64,000 nt of DNA from Veronia nyctiphanis (GTDB lineage Bacteria; Pseudomonadota; Gammaproteobacteria; Enterobacterales; Vibrionaceae): the NCBI RefSeq assembly GCF_004116385.1, contig NZ_PEIB01000023.1, forward strand, positions 1 through 64,000. Reading direction: 5' to 3'. Position numbers and translations under genes: made by a program. The notes beneath the pieces are model-generated. The model was not told the origin of the DNA, did not search any database, and saw only the letters and a program-made list of their open reading frames with translations. Positions within the stretch are counted from its first letter, which is position 1. Every line of letters starts with the position of its first letter. Of this stretch, positions 18,932-28,317 are shown piece after piece.

Positions 18932-19639
18932 TTACAGGCCTTGGGCTTTGCAGGCTTCCAATACAAAAGGATTGTGGTTTTTCTGGATTGCCGCGATTTT
19001 TCTGTCGCGTTCACATTCCCATGCTGTAACCGGATAGGTTTTATCCCATGCGTTCATCAGTTGAACCTGGGCTTTTGCTAGGCGGAAGTCATATTCTTTG
19101 TACATATATTTGTAAATGCGGGCAATCGCGCCCCTGCTTTGCTGGGGCGGCTCAGCGACTCGCTGTTTAAAGTCGACTTTTACGCTACATTGACCGTAGT
19201 TGGCGCCTTTTGCGTTATTCCATTGTGAAAAACGAAAATTTGAACGGTCGCCGTTCACTTCACCAATGGCAGGGACAAGGTTGTGAAGGTCGGCTTCCAT
19301 CAATCTAAATGTCAGATCTTTTTTAGAGCAGGCTTTGCGTCCCCCATTTTGCCAGCACTGACGCTGGTGACCCATTTGCCATGCTGGCACTACATGCTCC
19401 CACTCAATGCGGCTGGCGCGTTTTTGCTGTTTCCTGACTTTATAGCCGCAGGCATCAAGCTCGGGTATTCCCTTTTTGCCTTGCCAAGTGATGGGGCACT
19501 CGCAATAAAAGCTGGTCGGATGCGATTGATATATTTCCACTGCTAGTCGTTTAGCTTTTGAAAAGGATTGTGGTGGCTCAGCAGAACTGAGCATTGGAAC
19601 CAAGACAAGAGAAAGGGCAAAAAGATTTAGCTGGCGCAT
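18932..19639 (-). CDS. endA: Endonuclease I (periplasmic)
   Basis: A secreted, non-specific DNA endonuclease of 235 residues with a signal peptide ([20 protein letters not shown]). The His-Me finger active site is in [14 protein letters not shown]. Cysteines spread through the mature part ([20 protein letters not shown]) suggest disulfides, as in Vibrio endonuclease I (Vvn/EndA). It may degrade DNA for nutrients or limit natural transformation. It is leftward, upstream of rsmE. Confidence 0.94.
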   Translation of the reverse strand: MRQLNLFALSLVLVPMLSSAEPPQSFSKAKRLAVEIYQSHPTSFYCECPITWQGKKGIPELDACGYKVRKQQKRASRIEWEHVVPAWQMGHQRQCWQNGGRKACSKKDLTFRLMEADLHNLVPAIGEVNGDRSNFRFSQWNNAKGANYGQCSVKVDFKQRVAEPPQQSRGAIARIYKYMYKEYDFRLAKAQVQLMNAWDKTYPVTAWECERDRKIAAIQKNHNPFVLEACKAQGL

Positions 19640-19813
19640 GCAGTACCTTTAATAAGACGTCAGTGAATCAGGACGTTGATTCTGTTGACTTAATTATCAC
19701 TGACAAACTTATTAATTTCTTTCTATTTCTGATACGCAGGGCAAAAAAGCTGAGTGCTCTCAGTTAGGTCATGTCAACTCTAAGGGGGGATGTGGGAGCT
19801 TTGTTAGTTCTAT

Positions 19814-20299
19814 TTATTGACCTGTCCATACCAGAGCTTGCTGGCACCGTCGGCAAACATAAGTGGCTTGCTGTCTTTGTACTTTATTGTGTCGCCTGAT
19901 GGTCAGAGGGATTTCGTCACATTCGCAACGATAGCTGAATGTTTTGCCAGTCACTGAGGCCACATCAAAGCTGTGCGTGGTGCTCGCGGGTACTTTAAAC
20001 ACTTTCGTCATCATGGCTTGCCACTCTTTTCCGTGAGGGCGAACCTTGCCAAAAGCTGCGTAAACAAGAAGGTGAGAAACTTCATGCGGTACTACTTCGC
20101 TAAGAAATGCTTCAGGGTTTTCTCGCAGTAGTACAGGGTTGAATCGGAGCGTCCAGCGATTTAACAGTGCCATGCCCGCTGTTTTTCCACGAATATCAAA
20201 GTGAATATCAGGTAACGGGTGCGATGTGCCTAAAGCGCTGTTGGCATATTCGACACAGGATGCTACAGCTTTGATGATGCGGTATTGAAGTTCTGTCAC
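19814..20299 (-). CDS. sprT: SprT family zinc metalloprotease-like protein
   Basis: A cytoplasmic SprT-like protein with the zinc/active-site motif HEVSHLLVY and a C-terminal zinc ribbon (C-X-C followed by C-X2-C in YRCECD and YVCRRCQQ). Its role in bacteria is unclear; eukaryotic relatives degrade DNA-protein crosslinks. The frame is open to an ATG at 20350, but that ATG touches the U-tract of the metK terminator. The GTG at 20299, giving MTELQYRIIKAV and 161 residues, fits the family length better, so the start is uncertain. Confidence 0.85.
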   Translation of the reverse strand: MTELQYRIIKAVASCVEYANSALGTSHPLPDIHFDIRGKTAGMALLNRWTLRFNPVLLRENPEAFLSEVVPHEVSHLLVYAAFGKVRPHGKEWQAMMTKVFKVPASTTHSFDVASVTGKTFSYRCECDEIPLTIRRHNKVQRQQATYVCRRCQQALVWTGQ

Positions 20300-20346
20300 T
20301 GAGATGTCTGGCGAGAGAAATAAGAGCAAAGGGTAGGGGATAGGAA

Positions 20347-20375
20347 ACAAAAAGGGAAGCGCGATGCTTCCCTTT
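20347..20375 (-). terminator. Terminator of metK
   Basis: A perfect 10-bp stem (aaagggaagc/gcttcccttt) with a 5-base loop is followed leftward by TTTTTG. It lies 29 bases after the metK stop and immediately before sprT, so sprT needs its own promoter or read-through. Confidence 0.9.
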
Positions 20376-20403
20376 TAAAGTCTTAATACAACAGGTTGTC
20401 TGC

Positions 20404-21558
20404 TTACTTGATTTGAGCGAAATCGCGCAGAGCCGCCACTTTATCCGTTTTTTCCCAAGGGAACTCTTCACGACCGAAGTGGCCGTAAGCTGCTGTCTTT
20501 TTGTAGATAGGCTGCAGAAGATCAAGCATTTCCTGAAGACCGTATGGGCGCAGGTCGAAGTGCTGACGAACAGCTTCAACAATGACGTCTTGCGATACTT
20601 TCTCACTACCAAACGTTTCTACCATGATTGACGTCGGGTCAGCCACACCGATTGCGTACGACAGCTGAATTTCACAACGGTCAGCCAGACCAGCGGCAAC
20701 GATATTCTTCGCAACATAACGCGCTGCGTATGCAGCAGAGCGGTCAACTTTTGATGGATCTTTACCAGAGAATGCACCACCACCGTGACGAGCTGCACCG
20801 CCGTAGGTATCAACGATGATCTTACGACCCGTCAGACCACAGTCACCCATAGGTCCACCGATAACAAAACGGCCAGTTGGGTTGATGAAGAAGTTGGTCT
20901 CGCTGTTCAACCACTCGGTCGGTAGAACGGGCTTGATAATTTCTTCCATCACGGCTTCACGCAGGTCAGCAGTTGTCACGCTGTCGCAATGTTGGGTAGA
21001 TAAAACAACCGCGTCGATACCGACGATGTTGCCTTGGTCGTACTGGAAAGTAACCTGAGATTTAGCATCTGGACGCAACCAAGGGAGCGTGCCGTTCTTG
21101 CGCACTTCAGCTTGGCGCTGAACAAGGCGATGTGAGTAAGTGATTGGTGCTGGCATCAGCACGTCAGTCTCGTTGGTCGCGTAGCCGAACATGATACCCT
21201 GATCGCCCGCGCCTTGCTCTTTCGGGTCCGCTTTATCAACGCCTTGGTTGATATCAGGTGACTGCTTACCAATGGTGTTCAGAATCGCACATGAGTCCGC
21301 ATCGAAGCCCATGTCTGAATGCACATAGCCGATTTCACGAACGGTTTCACGGGTCAATTCTTCGATATCGACCCAAGCAGAGGTCGTGATCTCACCACCG
21401 ACCATAACCATGCCGGTTTTCACGTAAGTCTCACACGCAACACGTGCTTTGGTGTCCTGCTTGAGGATTGCATCAAGGACAGCGTCCGAAATTTGGTCAG
21501 CAATCTTATCAGGATGTCCTTCTGATACAGACTCAGAGGTGAAGAGGTGTTTTGTCAT
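20404..21558 (-). CDS. metK: S-adenosylmethionine synthetase
   Basis: Makes S-adenosylmethionine from methionine and ATP. The 384-residue protein starts [22 protein letters not shown] and has [12 protein letters not shown] and the [16 protein letters not shown] loop. Length and ends are typical. The upstream region contains tandem 8-bp sites like MetJ boxes, so methionine-dependent repression is likely. Its terminator follows. Confidence 0.97.
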   Translation of the reverse strand: MTKHLFTSESVSEGHPDKIADQISDAVLDAILKQDTKARVACETYVKTGMVMVGGEITTSAWVDIEELTRETVREIGYVHSDMGFDADSCAILNTIGKQSPDINQGVDKADPKEQGAGDQGIMFGYATNETDVLMPAPITYSHRLVQRQAEVRKNGTLPWLRPDAKSQVTFQYDQGNIVGIDAVVLSTQHCDSVTTADLREAVMEEIIKPVLPTEWLNSETNFFINPTGRFVIGGPMGDCGLTGRKIIVDTYGGAARHGGGAFSGKDPSKVDRSAAYAARYVAKNIVAAGLADRCEIQLSYAIGVADPTSIMVETFGSEKVSQDVIVEAVRQHFDLRPYGLQEMLDLLQPIYKKTAAYGHFGREEFPWEKTDKVAALRDFAQIK

Positions 21559-21614
21559 ATCTCAGGGCCTCACTATGTTCATTTTTCTGGATTCGTTATT
21601 CCAAACACGCTTGT

Positions 21615-21646
21615 GTACGTACGGATGTATTACCATCTAGACGTCC
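21615..21646 (-). promoter_or_regulatory. Probable MetJ operator upstream of metK
   Basis: Read leftward, four adjacent 8-mers resemble the met box AGACGTCT: ggacgtct (7 of 8), agatggta (5), atacatcc (5) and gtacgtac (4). They lie 57-88 bases before the metK start. MetJ dimers bind such tandem boxes cooperatively with SAM. The match is my own alignment and was not scored statistically. Confidence 0.5.
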
Positions 21647-21659
21647 ATTCTACTCAGTA

Positions 21660-22104
21660 CGAATGGCAAATCAACCAAAGATGACGTCAGTTGCAAAATA
21701 AAGTGAATGAAACTGTAACTGCAAATTTACAAACGAGAAGCATTGCGGACGTGTAGTTCTGCAATATTTTGTCACTTCAGAGCTTTATTTTTTTGTTAAG
21801 CGTTTGGACGTCTTTATTTCCAGACTTCCATTACGAGCACGTTTTTGATTTGGATTTGTTCGTGCCGAATACAGCGTTGTTTTGTTTGAATTACGACGCG
21901 GAGGAAAGTACTGAAGAACGACTTCTATCAAGCAAATTTAGTCATAAAAGCCCATATTAACAGGCGTTTTTTGTCTTATATTTGCTTGATGCTTCTTTAA
22001 GTCACTGAGCCACTGGGAGAGGCGTCACATTCTTAGTGCGACTTTTCCATTGATGAGATACACTAGCGGTCGCTTTTCATTACTTATGTTGTGTACTCAG
22101 GGAA
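21660..22104. other. Gene-free interval between metK and epd
   Basis: This interval lies between divergent metK and epd, where other vibrios usually carry tkt (transketolase). I see no transketolase fragment. A 63-codon frame (21769-21960) looks accidental. Features present are a second met-box-like pair (ggacgtct at 21806-21813 and agacttcc at 21822-21829) and a perfect 11-bp inverted repeat (atcaagcaaat 21927-21937, atttgcttgat 21980-21990). The promoter of epd presumably lies near 22050-22090. Confidence 0.5.
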
Positions 22105-23118
22105 ATGGCAATACGCATTGCAATTAATGGATTTGGTCGAATAGGCCGCAGTGTACTCCGTGCATTATACGAAAGTGACAAAAGAGACCAGATACAGGTG
22201 GTCGCCATCAATGAGCTTGCGGAGCCTGAAGGTATGGCCCATCTGCTCAAGTATGATTCCAGTCATGGCAGATTCAAAGAAAAGGTCAGTTTCAATCAGG
22301 AGCACCTTTTCGTCGGTCAGGACAAAATCCGTATTCTGCATCTCGCTGATATCCACCTTCTGCCATGGGCTGATCTTGACGTTGATATCGTCCTAGAGTG
22401 TACGGGCGTCTACGGGGAGAGGGAACATGGCCAGGCCCATCTTGATGCTGGCGCGAAAAAAGTCCTCTTCTCCCACCCGGGTGGCCACCACCTAGACAAC
22501 ACGATTATCTTCGGTGTTAACGACGACACACTAAAACCTGAACACACCATCGTTTCCAACGGCTCTTGCACGACAAACTGTATTGTTCCTGTCATTAAGG
22601 TGTTGGACGAAAAATTCGGCATTCAGTCCGGTACTATCACCACCATTCACTCGTCGATGAATGACCAGCAGGTGATTGATGCTTACCATCCAGACCTGCG
22701 AAGAACCCGGGCTGCCAGCCAGTCGATCATTCCTGTCGACACCAAACTTCACCTCGGCATTGGCCGAATCTTCCCTGAATTCGCTGATAAGTTTGAAGCG
22801 ATTTCTGTCAGGGTGCCCACGATCAACGTCACCGCCATGGATTTGAGCGTGACGGTCCATACCAATGTCAATGTTGATGATATAAATCAAGCCCTGAAAG
22901 ACGCGGCTCAGTGTACATTGGTGGACATTGTTGATTACACAGAAGCCCCACTGGTTTCGAACGATTTTATTCACGATCCTCACAGCGCTATCGTTGATGG
23001 CTCGCAGACACGAGTCAGTAACCAACATCTGGTAAAAATGTTGGTGTGGTGTGACAACGAGTGGGGATTTGCTAACCGGATGCTGGACACCGCGTTAGCG
23101 ATGGAGAGTTTTTCCTGA
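22105..23118 (+). CDS. epd: D-erythrose-4-phosphate dehydrogenase
   Basis: NAD-dependent oxidation of erythrose-4-phosphate to 4-phosphoerythronate, the first step of pyridoxal-phosphate synthesis. The 337-residue protein has the Rossmann N-terminus [19 protein letters not shown] and catalytic Cys155 in SNGSCTTN. It resembles GAPDH, but the position before pgk and fba and the sequence type ([23 protein letters not shown]) indicate Epd. pdxJ, a later step of the pathway, is also in this window. Confidence 0.93.
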   Translation: MAIRIAINGFGRIGRSVLRALYESDKRDQIQVVAINELAEPEGMAHLLKYDSSHGRFKEKVSFNQEHLFVGQDKIRILHLADIHLLPWADLDVDIVLECTGVYGEREHGQAHLDAGAKKVLFSHPGGHHLDNTIIFGVNDDTLKPEHTIVSNGSCTTNCIVPVIKVLDEKFGIQSGTITTIHSSMNDQQVIDAYHPDLRRTRAASQSIIPVDTKLHLGIGRIFPEFADKFEAISVRVPTINVTAMDLSVTVHTNVNVDDINQALKDAAQCTLVDIVDYTEAPLVSNDFIHDPHSAIVDGSQTRVSNQHLVKMLVWCDNEWGFANRMLDTALAMESFS

Positions 23119-23196
23119 GGTTTGCCTGTTTGAACCTCTTCGTGGGCCGACTTTTACATGGATTATTTTTAATTTTAAGTTAAAGAGAGAGCGAAT

Positions 23197-24359
23197 ATGT
23201 CTGTTATTAAAATGACTGATCTGGACCTTGCTGGTAAGCGTGTCCTGATCCGTGCTGACCTGAATGTGCCAGTGAAAGAGGGTAAAGTCACCTCTGATGC
23301 GCGTATTCTGGCATCACTACCTACTATCAAGCGCTGCCTTGAAGCCGGCGCAAAAGTGATGGTGACCTCTCACCTTGGCCGTCCTACTGAAGGCGAGTAT
23401 GCAGAAGAGTTTTCTCTGCAACCTGTAGTTAATTATCTGAACGACGCGCTTGATTGCGACGTGACACTGGCAAAAGAGTACCTGTCAGGCCTTGAGCTGA
23501 ATGCAGGTGAACTGGTTGTTCTGGAAAACGTTCGCTTTAACAAAGGCGAAAAGAAAAACGACGAAGCACTGTCTAATCAGTATGCGGCGCTGTGTGATGT
23601 ATTTGTCATGGATGCATTTGGTACTGCTCACCGTGCACAGGCTTCAACACACGGTGTTGGCATGCACGCGCCTGTTGCGTGTGCGGGGCCTTTGCTAGCC
23701 GCTGAGCTTGAAGCGCTGGGTCAGGCGCTGGATACCCCTGCGCGTCCAATGGTTGCTATCGTTGGTGGTTCGAAAGTGTCTACCAAGCTGACAGTGCTTG
23801 AGTCGCTGGCGAAAATTGCCGATCAAGTTGTAGTAGGCGGTGGTATCGCAAACACCTTCATCGCTGCAACGGGCAACAACGTGGGTAAATCACTGTATGA
23901 ACCGATCTGGTTGATACGGCGAACGCGCTAATGTCTCAGACTGACGTGCCTGTGGCGACTGACGTTGTGTGTGCAAAAGAGTTCTCTGATACTGCAGAAG
24001 CCACGATTAAAGCGTCAGGTGATATTGCTGAAGATGACATGGTGCTGGATATCGGCCCTGATTCAGCGCACCATTTGGCGGAAATTATCAAAAATGCGAA
24101 AACCATTCTTTGGAATGGCCCTGTTGGCGTCTTTGAAATTGAGCAGTTTGGTAAAGGTACTGAGATTGTATCGAAAGCCATTGCTGACTCTGAAGGCTTC
24201 TCAATCGCGGGTGGCGGCGACACACTGGCTGCTATCGACAAGTACGGCATCAAAGAGCAGGTTTCTTACATTTCAACAGGGGGCGGCGCGTTCCTTGAGT
24301 TTGTTGAAGGTAAAAAGCTGCCAGCCGTAGAAATGTTGGAACAGCGCGCTAACGGTTAA
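23197..24359 (+). CDS. pgk: Phosphoglycerate kinase (one frameshift in this sequence)
   Basis: Transfers phosphate from 1,3-bisphosphoglycerate to ADP in glycolysis. The N-terminal domain has [11 protein letters not shown] and the HLGRP motif. The C-terminal domain has WNGPVGVFE and [13 protein letters not shown]. The frame breaks at LYEP because one G is missing near 23904. Restoring it reads [21 protein letters not shown] and gives 387 residues. The gene is normally indispensable and both halves are fully conserved, so this is almost surely a sequence error. Confidence 0.95.
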
Positions 24360-24392
24360 TTGAACAAAACTGCAGTGGCTACGGCCGCTGCC

Positions 24393-24422
24393 GGGTGCCA
24401 GACAGTGGTGGTTTTGGCACCC
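24393..24422 (+). other. Hairpin in the pgk-fba intergenic region
   Basis: gggtgcca (24393-24400) and tggcaccc (24415-24422) pair perfectly over a 14-base loop, with no T-run after it. It lies 34 bases past pgk and 113 before fba. It could be an RNA-processing or partial attenuation element in the glycolytic operon. Confidence 0.4.
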
Positions 24423-24534
24423 AGTTTGGGTACAATGCTTCGCGTTGTTCGCAAACGTTTGCTGAATTGCGTTCGGTTGAGGGGGTCAATCGGACAGAAA
24501 ATTATCAAAAGACAGTTTAAATAGGACTATTGCT

Positions 24535-25610
24535 ATGTCTAAGATTTTTGATTTCGTAAAACCTGGCGTTATCTCTGGTGATGATGTTCAGAAAGTATTT
24601 GAAATTGCTAAAGAGCACAAATTTGCCCTGCCAGCGGTAAACGTTGTTAACACCGATTCTATCAATGCTGTCCTGGAAGCTGCGGCAAAGGTTAAAGCAC
24701 CTGTTGTTGTTCAGTTCTCAAACGGTGGCGCTGCGTTCTTCGCAGGTAAAGGCCTGAAGCTGGAAGGTCAAGGTTCACAAGTTGCAGGTGCTATCGCGGG
24801 TGCGAAATATGTTCACGCTGTTGCTGAAACATATGGTGTGCCAGTTATTCTGCACACTGACCACGCTGCAAAGAAATTGCTACCTTGGATTGACGGTCTG
24901 CTGGACGCGGGTGAAGAGTTTTATGAGCAAACTGGCAAGCCACTTTTCTCTTCACACATGATTGACCTGTCTGAAGAGTCACTGGAAGAAAACATCGAAA
25001 TCTGCGGCAAGTACCTTGAGCGCATGGCGAAGATGAACATGACGCTGGAAATCGAACTGGGTTGTACTGGTGGTGAAGAAGATGGCGTTGATAACTCTGA
25101 CATGGACGCATCTGAGCTGTACACCTCACCAGAAGACGTTGCTTACGCATATGAGAAACTGAATGCGATCAGCCACCGTTTCACTATTGCTGCTTCTTTC
25201 GGTAACGTACACGGCGTATACAAGCAGGTAACGTTGTTCTGACGCCAACTATCCTGCGTGATTCTCAGGCTTATTGTGCTGAGAAATTCGGTATCGCACC
25301 TAATGCATTGAACTTCGTATTCCACGGTGGTTCTGGCTCGTCACAAGCTGAAATCGAAGAGTCTATCTCTTACGGTGTTATCAAAATGAACATCGATACC
25401 GATACTCAGTGGGCGACGTGGAACGGTATCCGCACTTACTACGTTGAAAACGAAGGCTACCTACAAGGCCAAATCGGTAACCCAACGGGTGAAGATGCAC
25501 CTAACAAGAAATTCTACGATCCACGTGTCTGGTTGCGTAAAGGCCAAGAGTCAATGGTGACTCGTCTTGAGCAAGCATTCTCTGATCTGAACGCGATCGA
25601 CGTTCTGTAA
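24535..25610 (+). CDS. fba: Class II fructose-bisphosphate aldolase (one frameshift in this sequence)
   Basis: Zinc-dependent cleavage of fructose-1,6-bisphosphate to glyceraldehyde-3-phosphate and DHAP. The N-terminal part has VILHTDHAAKKLLPW with a zinc-binding His, and LEIELGCTGGEEDGVDN. After a lost C near 25225, the protein resumes with NVVLTPTILRDSQ and FVFHGGSGSSQAEI to the usual end, 358 residues in all. The repaired junction reads GNVHGVYKPGNVVLTP, exactly as in the family. Confidence 0.95.
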
Positions 25611-25654
25611 GCTGAGATTGATTCACGCTATCGCGTGAACCATAGTGTGATAAG

Positions 25655-25684
25655 ACCCGCTAATTCTTGGCGGGTTTTTTTTAT
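25655..25684 (+). terminator. Terminator after fba
   Basis: The stem acccgc/gcgggt (extended by partial pairing inside) is followed by eight or more T. It lies 45 bases after the fba stop and closes the epd-pgk-fba unit. Confidence 0.8.
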
Positions 25685-25822
25685 CTGTATAGTAATTGAG
25701 CCAATGCCTCTACTTTTATTGGCGTTACAATTTCGCCGGTAATTCCTTCCTAATGAATACATAACGGACCTTTACGCTATTCTGCCGATAGGTTATCTGA
25801 GCGAACAAAAAGCGAGATTACA

Positions 25823-26677
25823 ATGAGCCAAGAAAATGCACTTGAGCATGCCGCGAATGATGCCACCAGCTGGCTGGTGGATAATCAGGATCTACTTATC
25901 CAATATGGGATGAACATCCTTACCGCCATTTTGATTTTGGTTATCGGTAACTGGGTAGTCAAAGCGCTGGCGAATGGTGTTGCCGAGGTCTTAAAGCGTA
26001 AGAAATTCGACATGACGGTGGTCGACTTTGTTCAAGCTTTTGTTCGCTACATGTTGTTCGCCATTGTACTGATTGCTGCGCTTGGCAGGCTGGGTGTTCA
26101 GACTGCATCTGTTGTTGCGGTGATTGGTGCTGCAGGCCTTGCTGTTGGCCTTGCATTGCAGGGGTCGTTATCAAACTTTGCGGCTGGTGTGCTGATTGTC
26201 ATGTTCCGACCTTTTAAATCGGGTGACTATGTTGAGGTTGCTGGCGTGTCAGGCTCTGTATCCTCTATTCAGCTCTTTTCTACGGTGCTAAAGACGCCGG
26301 ACAATAAAATGGTGGTGGTGCCAAATGGTTCAGTCATTGGTAGCCCTATCACCAATTACTCGACCTACAACACCCGTCGTATCGATCTGATGGTTGGTGT
26401 TTCATACAGTGCAAACCTGCAAGAGACCAAGCAGGTACTTGCCGATATTATCGCTGCAGAATCAAGAATATTGTCTAACCCAGCCCCCACTATCGGTGTG
26501 GTTGAACTGGCTGATTCCTCTGTGAATCTGGTTGTTCGCCCTTGGGTAAACACCAGTGATTACTGGCCTGTTTACTTTGATTTGATGCAGGCCATCAAGG
26601 AAGGATTAGACAGTAAAGGTATTGAGATTCCGTATCCGAAAATGGATATCCAGTTAACGAAATCCAGTGCGGAATAG
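25823..26677 (+). CDS. mscS: Small-conductance mechanosensitive channel MscS
   Basis: Heptameric inner-membrane channel that opens on membrane tension and saves cells from hypo-osmotic shock. The 284-residue protein has three membrane segments (about residues 28-48, 68-88 and 95-125). The third is the pore helix, with the Gly/Ala-rich VVAVIGAAGLAVGLALQGSL. The beta domain (GDYVEVAGVSGSV) and the C-terminal alpha/beta domain follow. It is adjacent to fba, as in E. coli and vibrios. Confidence 0.96.
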   Translation: MSQENALEHAANDATSWLVDNQDLLIQYGMNILTAILILVIGNWVVKALANGVAEVLKRKKFDMTVVDFVQAFVRYMLFAIVLIAALGRLGVQTASVVAVIGAAGLAVGLALQGSLSNFAAGVLIVMFRPFKSGDYVEVAGVSGSVSSIQLFSTVLKTPDNKMVVVPNGSVIGSPITNYSTYNTRRIDLMVGVSYSANLQETKQVLADIIAAESRILSNPAPTIGVVELADSSVNLVVRPWVNTSDYWPVYFDLMQAIKEGLDSKGIEIPYPKMDIQLTKSSAE

Positions 26678-26877
26678 TTGGGAGTAATGTCTTGCTGCCA
26701 ACGCGTGACACTCTCATTAAGGTGTCAAATACCTATGATCCGGTTAAAGAAATTTCACTGTTTGTAACATTTTTTCTTGCAGATATTGTCGGGCTTTCCT
26801 ACCTTGCCTTACATAGACAGTGTGTAATTTATAAACAGGTAGACATACCAATCACTCAGTTATAAGGATGCTGATTT

Positions 26878-27270
26878 ATGAGCGATATCCCGTCAGAGCT
26901 TAAGTATGCGACGACCCATGAATGGGTTCGCCCCGAGGGCGATGGGGTTTATACCGTCGGTATATCAGACCATGCCCAGTCGTTACTCGGCGATATGGTG
27001 TTTATCGATTTGCCTGATCTTGATGATACAGTCGATGCGGGTGATGATTGCGCAGTGGCTGAGTCGGTAAAAGCGGCGTCAGATGTATATGCGCCCTTGA
27101 CGGGTAAGGTAGTGGCCATCAATGAAGATTTAGAATCTTCCCCCGAGCTGGTGAACTCTGACCCATACGGCGATGGCTGGTTGTTTCAGATAAAAATCTC
27201 TGATGATGCGGAGTTGAACGACCTGCTTGATGCCGAAGCTTATGCCGAGTCACTAGATGACGACGATTAA
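26878..27270 (+). CDS. gcvH: Glycine cleavage system H protein
   Basis: Lipoyl carrier of the glycine cleavage system, a 130-residue protein with the lipoylation motif [10 protein letters not shown] (Lys65). The N-terminal [14 protein letters not shown] and [10 protein letters not shown] segments are family signatures. The C-terminus is unusually acidic (SLDDDD). No gcvT or gcvP is nearby, so the enzyme partners must be elsewhere. The next leftward genes include ygfZ, a distant relative of GcvT. No glycine riboswitch fold was recognised in the 200 bases upstream. Confidence 0.93.
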   Translation: MSDIPSELKYATTHEWVRPEGDGVYTVGISDHAQSLLGDMVFIDLPDLDDTVDAGDDCAVAESVKAASDVYAPLTGKVVAINEDLESSPELVNSDPYGDGWLFQIKISDDAELNDLLDAEAYAESLDDDD

Positions 27271-27310
27271 TCGTACGACGCTCACTGCCATTATTTCCGA
27301 ATTGATAATA

Positions 27311-27340
27311 AAACACCGCGCATGGCGCGGTGTTTGTTGT
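27311..27340. terminator. Bidirectional terminator between gcvH and the ytfK-like gene
   Basis: A 10-bp stem (aaacaccgcg/cgcggtgttt) with a 5-base loop lies between convergent genes, 41 bases after gcvH and 25 bases from the ytfK-like stop. Confidence 0.85.
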
Positions 27341-27359
27341 TTTGGCTAAGCGAAAAGAG

Positions 27360-27563
27360 TCAGTATTCAGTGCGTAGTCTTCGAATTTCCTGATTAACTT
27401 CCTTCACTGTCTTGTAGTGATGGATCTCAGCATTCTCCGGCGCTTGAAGTAGTCCCTTCTGAAACTCGAAATCTCCCTTACCATTGATGTGCAAGCGACC
27501 AGAGAACAAACGCTGGACATGCTTCGCCACCATGACAGGGATATATCGATTAAACATTCGCAT
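27360..27563 (-). CDS. DUF1107 / YtfK-like protein
   Basis: A 67-residue basic protein. MFNRYIPVMVAKHVQRLFSG then RLHING, FEFQKG and EVNQEIRRLRTEY align by eye along its full length with E. coli YtfK (which begins [20 protein letters not shown]). In E. coli, YtfK promotes (p)ppGpp accumulation by acting on SpoT during several stresses. Here I infer a similar role, supported only by sequence likeness. It stands alone, convergent to gcvH, with 271 bases upstream that hold no other gene. Confidence 0.85.
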   Translation of the reverse strand: MRMFNRYIPVMVAKHVQRLFSGRLHINGKGDFEFQKGLLQAPENAEIHHYKTVKEVNQEIRRLRTEY

Positions 27564-27834
27564 TAGTAATTCCTTTTATTATTTTTTTATCCTTACGGCA
27601 TAACTAGCCAACTCCATCCTCCTGGCTAACAAGCAAGCTCACCAGAAATCTGGCGGCAGGATTATACCCCTGACTTTATGACTGTAAAGTGACTGAACAG
27701 GGATAAAAATAATAAAAGTAGTAAAAATAGACGTTATGAATGAATACGTTACTATTCATGGCGAAAGTTAAGGTTATTTTTGTGTAAAATGCGTTACGAT
27801 ACTGAAGATTATTTGTTTTTTATAATCGTAAGGG

Positions 27835-28313
27835 CTATGTGGTTCTTGTGATGTCGGCGAATATAGGGTCTATGAGAGAGGCAAGCTGCTCAAAACTTAG
27901 CATCAAGCCAGCCATACGCGTTCCACTGCTAATATTGATAGTTTTGTTACTCGCTAAGGCCTTATCAAAAACGACGGGAATTGAAGATTTTAGTGCCAGT
28001 GGTGCCACGGTACCCAACTGAAATCCGGTAATCTCTTCTACCTGCGTAGCATCAGCGCAGGTCATTCTCCGGCAATTAAACTGTTGGCGCACTTTTCGCG
28101 GCTCAACCTGCGCTGAGCCCGGAATACAGGCAAGCACATACAAGCCACCCATGTCTCTGAGAAGAATAGACTTCACCATCAGCTCTGGTTTACTCCGCGC
28201 TGTTTTGCAGCATCTTCGACAGATATTGCTTCACGTTCATGTAACAATACTTGATAGGGAACAGACTTGCTATCGAGCAAGTCTGTGATGATGGATGACT
28301 TGAATGATGACAT
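27835..28313 (-). CDS. YbaK/EbsC-family aminoacyl-tRNA deacylase-like protein (one frameshift in this sequence)
   Basis: A YbaK-fold protein of 159 residues; relatives hydrolyse mischarged tRNAs such as Cys-tRNA(Pro). The start MSSFKSSIITDLLDS is at 28313. A lost C (leftward, of CCC) near 28187 breaks the frame after RGVN; repaired it reads RGVNPELMVKSILLRDMGG. The family-like segments are LACIPGSAQVEPRKVRQQF, GFQLGTVAPLAL and NISSGTRMAGLMLS. The stop is TAG at 27835. It starts four bases past the ygfZ stop, so the two are cotranscribed. Substrate is not predictable here. Confidence 0.85.
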
Positions 28314-28317
28314 ACAT

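Noticed and set aside
21769..21960. 63-codon frame between metK and epd
   Set aside because: No family resemblance, AT-rich, and it covers a candidate regulatory element. Probably chance.
24360..24534. Independent terminator between pgk and fba
   Set aside because: The 8-bp hairpin has a 14-base loop and no T-run, so it is listed only as a structural element.
26678..26877. Glycine riboswitch upstream of gcvH
   Set aside because: Only a short hairpin (tgacac...gtgtca near 26706-26727) is present. The conserved tandem aptamer blocks were not seen.
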